Assembly (NCBI GenBank): GCA_002104905.1
Contig: MCFE01000176.1
Span: 78,724 to 142,723, forward strand
Direction of reading: 5' to 3'
Origin: Basidiobolus meristosporus CBS 931.73
Taxonomy: Eukaryota; Basidiobolomycota; Basidiobolomycetes; Basidiobolales; Basidiobolaceae
DNA: 64,000 bases
The first letter of the stretch is position 1. Each line of letters starts with the position of its first letter. Positions 57,248 to 64,000 of the stretch are shown here, one piece after another. A model generated the notes under the pieces. That model worked only from the letters and a program-made list of their open reading frames with translations, made no database searches and was not told where the DNA came from. Position numbers and translations under genes: made by a program.

Positions 57248-57955
57248 ATGCGCACTCATCAAGTTGTATCCTCTTTTAGGAAATCGCGGCTATACGTCTT
57301 TACTGCCATTGTCATTGTTATCGCTACCACTGTGATCTTATTGGCATCTTCGTCTAACATAAGCGTCGAGCTACGTAAAGCGCTAGGTAGAGCAGATCCA
57401 AATTGGGATATTTGCGACAAGGGATCAGCTTCCGGCTGGAATAAGTCTATAGTGGTTTTAAACGGCAGACCTGAGTGGAATGGAGACTCCTGGAGTGACT
57501 TCAACGTTACACTATACAACCCAACTGCAGATTATCTTCACAAGGATATAGATCTTAGCTGGCCCTCTAGGGTCCTTAACACGTATGCAATAATGTTCAA
57601 TCAACAACTGAAGTTGAGTGCAGAGGACTACTTTGTCTTTATCGAGGATGACGTGATATTGACCGACAAGCAGAGGTTTATCATGGAAATTGAATGTTGG
57701 CTGGCCAGGTATTCCACTGAAGCTGATCTGGATTTTTACTCGCTTTTCAATGCTGACACCGCACACTCGATATACGACTGGGGCACACAGGCGTTTGTTA
57801 TATCCAGGAAAGGCCTAGTCCAGCTGTTGAACAACTATTATAAGGGCAAAGTACATCTTCCCATCGACATGTACTTCTCCATGACAAACAAAAGGTACAA
57901 GACAAAGGTTAAGATTGTCAACCATGTAGGATCTAGATACAAGCCTATCTGGTAA
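57248..57955 (+). CDS. Type II membrane glycosyltransferase-like protein
   Basis: A single-exon gene of 235 residues. A short basic cytosolic end (MRTHQVVSSFRKSR) is followed by one transmembrane anchor (LYVFTAIVIVIATTVILLAS), then a lumenal domain. Key stretches are DYFVFIEDDVILTDKQRFI, with an acidic DDV cluster like the metal-binding motif of glycosyltransferases, and DWGTQAFVISRKGLVQLLNN followed by VHLPIDMYFSMTNK, which recalls GT25-type enzymes (GTxAYLIS...LPID). Three potential N-glycosylation sites occur (NIS, NKS, NVT). I infer a Golgi glycosyltransferase; family and substrate are unsure. It stands alone with normal CpG content inside the repeat block, 6 kb from the telomere. AATAAAG (57959) lies just after the stop. 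Confidence 0.75.
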   Translation: MRTHQVVSSFRKSRLYVFTAIVIVIATTVILLASSSNISVELRKALGRADPNWDICDKGSASGWNKSIVVLNGRPEWNGDSWSDFNVTLYNPTADYLHKDIDLSWPSRVLNTYAIMFNQQLKLSAEDYFVFIEDDVILTDKQRFIMEIECWLARYSTEADLDFYSLFNADTAHSIYDWGTQAFVISRKGLVQLLNNYYKGKVHLPIDMYFSMTNKRYKTKVKIVNHVGSRYKPIW

Positions 57956-58080
57956 CTTAATAAAGAACGGTTCGATTTCTCGTATATTTTAAACGCTGTA
58001 ATGTTTGATTTGTGAGAACAAGTATTGTAGATATAGATCGGTGTTTGTATCTCCACGATTGAAACTGGCAATTTCTCCCT

Positions 58081-58962
58081 CACACCCTGATTTAGCAGTG
58101 TATTCTCATCTTGCGGAGAGATCCATCATCCAAATGTTACATAGAGTCGCATTCTAATCAATACAAAGCATATCTTGAAGTCTAGACATTGTCCCAACAC
58201 CTGAATAAACTGGTAGTTTTGAGTACGATTAAAAGATGTGCTACTCAATTTGTACACCATTGCTGATTTTGCATGCAATTTGTATGGAAGATTCCACGGT
58301 GCAACCCTGCACTGAAGGTAAGCAAGTGATGGGTGGAACCAAAGTGCTATGTTGATCATTGTAATTGTGGAGAAAAAACTGTGTCATAAGATCATAACCA
58401 AGTGAAATGCAAAGCTGAGTGGCAGTTTTATTAAGCTTCTTCAGAATATTTTGGACTAGATTAGAGATAGTCAGCATTTATGTCATAATATATCCTGAGA
58501 TAATATCTTGGTTAACTGGAAGTCAGAAATCAAGTCTGAAACAGATGCTTAGCACTGAAATGTGTTGCAAAAGGAATCAACTCTACCATATTATGTGAAA
58601 GGACAGCACTAGCTAAAATGTGGATGGAACATTGAATTTATTGATATTATCCCAATAACTGGGAAATCTATATATTCTGGAGAGCTGTTAAATGAGTATT
58701 TCTGCTAGGTTTGATATTTGATTCTTGCTTACATTTTCAACTAATGCTCCATGGGAAAATTATTTGAAGCCATATAAAAAAATTGCCAATTGTTGGCTAT
58801 CCATCAATACATAGTTACTATTTCAGTATGCTTGAGTAGCTCAATTGTCTCTATCATAAAATGCTTAGGATAGGCTATTGAAAGCTATACCTTGTATGGT
58901 CTGATGCTTATAATGTATCACTTGATAGTTAGCCCACTTGTATATTGCAAGCCATATTTGGA
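58081..58962. other. Gene-free CpG-poor DNA
   Basis: No coding region, repeat family or RNA gene that I can name. Base composition resembles the flanking transposon remnants. Confidence 0.5.
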
Positions 58963-59341
58963 GTTGGGGGAAAAATCAAAAACTAGTGAAACCTCTGTAT
59001 CAGCTGAAGCAAAGAAGCCAGAACTACTGTTGTAGGCTTGATACAGTGTATGTAGATGAATGAACTTGGTAGGTACATTAATGAGAAGAAATGCAACTTG
59101 TTAATACTCAAGATGCTGTTCAGAGGGAAGAGAGCATAGCAGAAATGGTAAGAATGAGTTGTCATTAACATCTATAAGGTGAGCATGAGATGGGTTGCTA
59201 TTGATCACAAAGACAGTGTATTGCATCTGATACTGCTGCCAAAGGTCTGTCAAATACTTCTTGTAGGTCAACCATGTCTTTTCTGACTGCAGATAATAGT
59301 GCACAAGATTCCTTACTTTAGGGTCTCCAAGCAGAAATCAC
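58963..59341 (-). mobile_element. LINE 3'-end fragment (copy 2)
   Basis: Minus-strand frames read YYLQSEKTWLTYKKYLTDLW and PLNSILSINKLHFFSLMYLP, matching the C-terminal part of the telomeric LINE ORF2 (YILQSEKPKLAYLKYLTDLW, PLNSVLSTEELSSLL). It ends at a degenerate GTTGGGGG (58963), the position of the CCCTAA-like 3' motif in better copies. Confidence 0.75.
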
Positions 59342-60060
59342 CAGAAGGAATTGTTGTAGAAATTTGTAAATCCACTTGAATATTCCCATAGCTTAGTCAC
59401 TTGGAACATTACCTACAAATCTTGGTAAATCCTTACCAAATTCCTTGTCTAGATTGAGTGAAAATTTGTTTACTAAAACTTCAGGTAATCAGAAAAAAGA
59501 GGTTTCAAACTTGCCCAAGCAGCTGAAAACTTTGCACACATGCTTGTGAACCTTTCTAAATATACTCTATGGGCTTGTTTTGCCAAGACCACATCAAAGT
59601 ATCAATACCACTTTTAAATTCAGTAAATCATAAAGTGAAGCCACATAATCTACTTGTTCTTCAAATCACTTCTAATATCTCAACAACTCATCCTACAGGC
59701 TATGCACCTTAAGCTGCAACTCTCTGCAATCTCTACTACTGCTATTACTGGAATTTTCCCTCTGCTGAAAATTTGGACTGATCTAACTACCAAGTTTGGA
59801 AGGTGAAGATGAAAATGCTGCTACAGGAGTGAGGCCTTTGGGCTATTGCTAAGGGAGAAGAATGCCCTCCTAAAAGCATAGAAGTGGAAGTCTTAAATTA
59901 CTAGTGGGAAGAACAAAGTGCCTCTGACTGCATTTGCCTTGATGTTATAGAAAAATTGCTAATTTAATACTCATGAGCAAAAGTAGCAAAAATCACACTG
60001 AAAGACATCAGAAGACACCTACCAATTATGATCAGCTGGTAAACAAGCTGTTTCTTAGAT
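59342..60060 (+). mobile_element. Copia 5' LTR and gag remnant, + orientation
   Basis: 59360-59698 matches the copia LTR in the inverted sense (ATTCCCATAGCTTAGTCAC ... CTACTTGTTCTTCAAATCAC). Past it, 59730-60060 matches copia gag (SNYQVWKVKMKMLLQE, EECPPKS) with stops. The element has no pol and is cut off near 60060. Confidence 0.65.
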
Positions 60061-60242
60061 GAATATTTTGTACTGCACAGATGATGCTAACTGTTGTTTA
60101 CAAGAGAAAAGTATAATAAAACTCTTGACTGTTTCAACTGGACCAAAGAGAAAATTAAGTGCCAAATCTCAGAATTATCAGTGGGTGGCAGAAATATTAG
60201 CAGAAAGATTCTGGTTGAATATTAGTCTAAAATATACCTAGT

Positions 60243-61177
60243 CTTAGGGGGAGGGAAAGTCACCAAGGTAGGTGATATCTTTATTTGATTTCAGACAAGT
60301 CTAACTACAAATAAAGAAGCCAGCTGGGAATAGAAGATTCCCAAAGTAAACACTAAGTTGAATATGAATAAATCTAAGCTAAAGTTAAGGCAGTATCCCA
60401 GAGTACCCTGGAGTTCAGGTTCAAGGGGGAGTGAAGTAGATAAGCTTGAGAGATATAATAATCTTTCAGGAAGTGGGTAACAGCAGGTGAAGGGGAGTTT
60501 TCATAAGTGAAGTAAATCTTGAGAGCAGAGATTCCTCTAATGAGAAGGTCTTGTAAACTGGAGAATCAGGAAACTCTTTAAAGGCATGGTCAGTAGGTTC
60601 CCAGTAAAACTGGTTAGAGACATTTTGAGAGAACTGTTTAGCAATACTTTTGTCAAGTACTGCCTCCAGAGTGTGATGGTTGATAAATCTCATGTTAACA
60701 ATCTTGGATATATTGTAACCTTGTTGCTTGAGATACATCCTATGCTCAGATATAGGAATAAACTCCACATTGGCAAAGTAGCAGACAGCCCAGTCAGTAG
60801 CAGGAGGAAAATCAAAAGTGGCAGGAAACTTTCTTTTAGTCTTGGGAGGAGCAGCAGGATGTCTTGAGGAAGCAGGAACAGACTTTTTGACAGCTTCAGA
60901 GTAGGAAGAGTGAGCAGGAGCAGATGAATCTTGGGGAGTCTTGTTGGCAGGAAGAGTTGGCACAGGGACAATAGATTCTTGAAGATCAGAGAAGGCAGAG
61001 AACAGCTTTTGAACTTGTTTCTTGAGTAGAGCATTTTCAGCTTCAACAAGTGCAAGCCTTTCCTCAAGGAAGGAAATCTGAAGGGAATGGAGTGAAGACA
61101 TAAGAAATAAGAAGAAGAGGGTAGAATGGGGTGGGTGGGTGCAAAGATTAGCAGGGAGAAGAGAAGGGGTTAGGGGG
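60243..61177 (-). mobile_element. LINE copy with ORF1 but no reverse transcriptase
   Basis: Runs on the minus strand from next to a GGGGTTAGGGGG junction (61166-61177) to its own 3' end, CTTAGGGGG (60243-60251), preceded by the shared GTCACC...ATCTTTATTT block. It keeps ORF1 (60466-61101) but lacks ORF2, an internal deletion. Confidence 0.65.
60466..61101 (-). CDS. LINE ORF1-like protein
   Basis: 211 residues from the ATG at 61101. The open frame extends to 61191, but that part reads through the 3' end of the neighbouring LINE copy, so I place the start at MSSLHSLQ. Residues ~5-35 form a heptad-like coiled coil (ISFLEERLALVEAENALLKK). A Ser/Pro/Ala-rich basic linker (SVPASSRHPAAPPKTKRK) follows. 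Then comes a ~110-residue domain (TDWAVCYFANVEFIPISEHR, GYNISKIVNMRFINHHTLEA) with an RRM-like feel, as in many LINE ORF1 proteins. The frame is intact, which is unusual in this block. Its link to the LINE rests on orientation, position and the shared 3' end. Confidence 0.6.
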   Translation of the reverse strand: MSSLHSLQISFLEERLALVEAENALLKKQVQKLFSAFSDLQESIVPVPTLPANKTPQDSSAPAHSSYSEAVKKSVPASSRHPAAPPKTKRKFPATFDFPPATDWAVCYFANVEFIPISEHRMYLKQQGYNISKIVNMRFINHHTLEAVLDKSIAKQFSQNVSNQFYWEPTDHAFKEFPDSPVYKTFSLEESLLSRFTSLMKTPLHLLLPTS

Positions 61178-61240
61178 AGGAAAGCCACCAAGTGGTGAAA
61201 TCTTTATTTTCTTATGACAAGTATCTAAAGAAGCCAAGTT
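61166..61240 (-). mobile_element. 3' end of a further LINE copy
   Basis: On the minus strand: GGCTTCTTT, then AATAAAGATTTCACC, then a CCCCCTAACCCC end. The block is shared with 62881-62945. It abuts the 5' side of the ORF1-bearing copy, giving a head-to-tail arrangement. Confidence 0.65.
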
Positions 61241-61252
61241 AATCTGAAGTTA

Positions 61253-61381
61253 TTCCTAGAAAGCTAGGTCTGAGAGATATCTTCCTGGTAAGCCAGGTCT
61301 GAGAGTTGAGAAGCTGAGTGATACTATATTTCCTAGTTAGCTAGGTCTGAGAGAGGTTTCCTGGAAAGCCAAGCCTGAGAA
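61253..61381 (-). repeat. Four hairpin repeats with covarying stems
   Basis: Units start at 61253, 61282, 61330 and 61358. Each is TT plus a 5-bp stem, 4-nt loop and stem: CCTAG-AAAG-CTAGG, CCTGG-TAAG-CCAGG, CCTAG-TTAG-CTAGG and CCTGG-AAAG-CCAAG (one mismatch), followed by TCTGAGAG or a close variant. Paired changes (A-T to G-C) keep the first three stems perfect. They lie just upstream, on the minus strand, of a LINE 3' end. Confidence 0.75.
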
Positions 61382-61684
61382 GTGAGAATCTGAGTATATC
61401 TGAGCTAAGTTATACTGGTTTGCGGTAACTGAATTGTGGCCGGAATGGCCAGTAGACTGGGGGAACTGAGAGGAATATCTGGGCAATCACTGGCCAAATT
61501 TACTAGGCAAATCCGGCCAATTAGCATTTCAAGGATTTCAGCCAATCAGAGCCTTTACTTTGCCCAATGGTTGATCAAGCCATCTCCCAATGAGCACACA
61601 TTAATTTATTAATAAAATTTTGCTGGATCCAGGATTTGAACCCACAACCATGGGTATGGAAGGGTTAGGGATGACCACAAGGCT

Positions 61685-62033
61685 TGTTGTAAGAGTCTTG
61701 GAGATATTGGAAGTGATTGGGAGAACAAGTAGATTATGTGGTTTTCACTTAATGATTTATTGAATGTAAAAGTAGTATTTATACTTTTACCTGGTCTTGG
61801 CATTACAAACACGTAGAATAGGTTATGGAAGGTCCCAAGAATATGTGTGCAAAGTTTGGGGCTGTTTGGACAACTTTGAGAATTTTCATGTTCTGGGTAC
61901 CTGGTATTTTGGTGAAAATATTCCAAGTAAATCCCAACAAGGAATTTGGTCAGTATTCTCTAGGATTTGAGGGTAATGATCTAAGTGACTAAGTTAGGTG
62001 AATATTTAGGTGGAATTACAAATTTTTACAACA
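61685..62033 (-). mobile_element. Copia 3' LTR, best-preserved copy (349 bp)
   Basis: It runs TGTTGTAAGAGTC...TTTTTACAACA with TG...CA ends on both strands. It is followed at 62034 by CTCCCACT, i.e. AGTGGGAG on the minus strand, the polypurine tract directly before the 3' LTR. This fixes the element's orientation and serves as reference for the many decayed copies. Confidence 0.85.
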
Positions 62034-62044
62034 CTCCCACTCAG

Positions 62045-62880
62045 CTAAATGTTCATACTGACTAGTCCTAATTTTGACCTAAGATATTCAAACTTGTCTC
62101 TAGCTAATGGTTTGGTAAATATGTCTGCAATCATTTCATCTGTAGGACAGTAAACTAAGCTAACTAAGCTATTCTCTATAGCTTCACATATGAAATGATG
62201 TCTAATATCTATGTGCTTGGTTCTAGCATGAAAAGTTGGATTTCTACCTAATTGTATACATCCTTGATTATCTTCAAATAAAGTAATAGGCGTTTTTTGA
62301 CATAGGCCTAAATCTCTAAAAAGCTTTCTTAGCCACATTGCTTTTTTTGTAGCTTCACAGGCTGCCATATACTCTGCCTCTGTGGTGGAAAGTTCTACAG
62401 TTGGTTACTCTCTTGAATTCCATGAAATTGCTCCTTTACAGTAAAGAAAGGTGTATCCTGTGGTGGATCTTCTGTCTTCCAAATTTTGTCCCCAATCAGC
62501 ATCAGAGTATCCCACATGATCCTGTTCCAAATCCTTATTAGTGTATCTTAAGCAGATATCAGCAGTTCCTTTTAGGTATATAAAAATCCGCTTAACTGCT
62601 GCAATATGATCAGATCTATAGTTCTGATTATGTTGGCTGACAACCCCCACTGAATATGAGATATCTGGAGGTGTTCCAAGCATGATATACATCAGACTGC
62701 CAACCATAGATTGATAAGGAAAGTCAGGGCTTTCAGATGGCACCAAGCTCTCTTGATTTGGTTGAGTTTTGACCAAGTTAAGGTTTGTCTCCATTGGGGT
62801 AGCTGCTGGTTTACAGTCTTCCATTTTGTACTTCTTTAGTATATCTTGAATATACTTAGATTGACTTAGGGTGATAGTCT
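62045..62880 (-). pseudogene. Copia RT end and RNase H
   Basis: 62405-62824 reads PYQSMVGSLMYIMLGTPPDI, then GYSDADWGQNLEDRRSTTGY, the RNase H start (D in SDADW). 62045-62368 has AACEATKKAMWLRKLFRDLG, LFEDNQGCIQL, KHIDIRHHFI and MIADIFTKPLARDKFEYLRS, the RNase H end. One frameshift near 62400 separates them. The element is cut at 62880 by the LINE, leaving only the 3' third and the LTR. Confidence 0.88.
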
Positions 62881-63779
62881 GGGTTAGGGGGGGAGACAGT
62901 CACCAACAGGTGAAATCTTTATTTCAGTTGAAACAAAGAAGCCAGCGCTACTGTTGTAGCTTTGATACAAGAGTGTGTAGCTGAGGGGAATTTGTAGGTA
63001 AGTTAATAAGAAGTGATGATAGTTCTTCAGTGCTCAAGACACTGTTCAGTGGGAAGGGGGGTAGCAAGAGAGGTAAGAATGACTTGTGAACAACATTAAT
63101 GAGGGGAATGTGATAAGGATTGATATTCATCATAAAGGGAGTGTGCTGCTGCAGATATTGCTGCCAAAGGTCTGTCAAGTACTTCAGGTAGGCCAGCTTG
63201 GGTTTTTCTGACTGCAGAATATAGTGAGCAAACTTCTTGACTTCAGGATCTCCAAGTATAGTTCTCCAGCAGGAGTCAGGTGTAGTGTGGTGTGTTCTCT
63301 TCCAGGCCTTAATCAGTGGGTTGTTGCAGTTGTGAAGTCTGAGGTATAATCTGGTTCTAAGGTAGAGAAGTCTGATCTTATAGGGCATAAACCCAAAAGC
63401 ACCAAGAATAGCATGTCTGTAGGGGCATTCAGGCAAATGAGGCACCAAGGAGGTAATGCACCATACTGCAAACTTGTCAAGCTTAGTGCAGTCTCTAGAA
63501 GCAAGAGAGAGAAGTGGTAAGCCAAATTCCAGGACAGGGAAGACAAACTGCTTGAGTAGAAGGAGGCAGCTGGGAGCTGAAGTTGTAGGAGGAGTAACAG
63601 CCAGTAGCTTGTGGAGTGCCTGTCTTGCCAGGATAATTCTCTTCTTCAGGTGTGCTCCAGAGTCTAGTCCAGTAGGAAGGAAAGGAAAGCCAAGATATGT
63701 AGCAGAAACCTGAGCAGGTAGAGTGGAGTTCTCCAAGTTGATGGGAGAGCCCAAAGGTACTGTCTTTGCAATGGAAAGC
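62881..63779 (-). mobile_element. 5'-truncated LINE joined to the telomere
   Basis: A 268-residue frame (62948-63754) is open upstream to the telomere junction and encodes the region after the LINE RT palm: TVPLGSPINLENS, then SATYLGFPFLPTGLDSGAHL, LARQALHKLLAV, LLLLKQFVFPVLEFGLPLLS and LKYLTDLWQQYL. The catalytic RT motifs and any endonuclease are missing with the 5' part. The 3' end reads AATAAAGATTTCACC...CCCCCCTAACCC (minus strand), against copia sequence at 62880. On the other side the sequence passes from GGAAAGC directly into TTAGGG repeats. Confidence 0.85.
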
Positions 63780-64000
63780 TTAGGGTTAGGGTTAGGGTTA
63801 GGTTTAGGGTTAGGTTTAGGGTTAGGGTTAGGGTTAGGGTTAGGGTTAGGGTTAGGTTAGGGTTAGGGTTAGGGTTAGGGTTAGGGTTAGGGTTAGGGTT
63901 AGGGTTAGGGTTAGGGTTAGGGTTAGGGTTAGGGTTAGGGTTAGGGTTAGGGTTAGGGTTAGGGTTAGGGTTAGGGTTAGGGTTAGGGTTAGGGTTAGGG
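63780..64000 (+). repeat. Telomere, (TTAGGG)n
   Basis: About 36 units run to the window end on the G-rich strand, 5' to 3', marking a right chromosome end. The inner units contain variants: TTTAGGG beside TTAGG twice within about 63800-63820 and one 5-base unit near 63855; the outer ones are perfect. Confidence 0.98.

Noticed and set aside
61615-61665. tRNA-like B box (GGTTCAAATCC on the minus strand) with a following T-run
   Set aside because: The T-arm stem has only three of five good pairs and no A box or cloverleaf could be built upstream; at most a SINE relic.

Overview
This 64-kb window is the right-hand end of a fungal chromosome. It ends in about 220 bp of TTAGGG repeats (63780-64000). 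A CpG-rich gene island (about 22.0-53.0 kb) lies between two CpG-poor, transposon-filled blocks (1-22 kb and 53.3-63.8 kb). The genes have many short introns (about 50-100 nt, GTRNGT...YAG, often a CTAAY branch site), a Ser/Thr-rich GPI-type surface protein and fungal-type mitochondrial proteins. A CblC/MMACHC-like cobalamin protein argues against Dikarya, which generally lost B12 use, so I infer an early-diverging fungus (Mucoromycota/Zoopagomycota/chytrid-like); the species is not determined.

Left block (1-22 kb), all degraded mobile DNA. A minus-strand Ty3/gypsy element is split into gag (9990-10895), protease (8372-8722) and pol (3623-6107) by copies of a ~1.07-kb LTR, one of which sits inside another copy of the same LTR. 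A minus-strand Ty1/copia element (13150-17967) is interrupted by two solo LTRs of other families with perfect 5-bp target duplications, by one of its own LTRs, and by long-armed foldback elements. A second gypsy integrase/RNase H remnant is at 20.3-21.56 kb.

Gene island, in order: GPI-type secreted protein (+), CREG-like secreted protein (-), EIF1AD (+), mitochondrial RNase II/Dss1-like exoribonuclease (-), MET10-type sulfite reductase flavoprotein with an extra Met8/CysG-like N-terminal domain (-), multi-pass membrane protein (+), BED-finger/hAT-derived protein (-), mitoribosomal mS42 (-), SmB (+), Rho GTPase (+), ribosomal protein L11 (+), NCLX-like cation/calcium exchanger (-, one apparent frameshift), BRF1 (-), MMACHC-like protein (+), SAM methyltransferase (+), deoxyhypusine hydroxylase (-), multi-pass membrane protein (-, one apparent frameshift), 6-phosphofructo-2-kinase/fructose-2,6-bisphosphatase (-). 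These are ordinary single-gene units with their own promoters, not a cluster; several are divergent pairs. Exon models were rebuilt by hand from splice sites and reading frame.

Right block (53.3-64 kb): an array of decayed copia LTRs, one isolated normal-CpG gene (type II membrane glycosyltransferase-like, 57248-57955), two more copia fragments, and several minus-strand LINE fragments whose 3' ends carry a CCCTAA-like motif. The last LINE is 5'-truncated and its reading frame runs straight into the telomere repeats. The most interesting signals are this LINE/telomere arrangement, the Met8-MET10 fusion, the B12 protein, covarying hairpin repeats at 61.25-61.38 kb, and the dated nesting of LTR and foldback elements.
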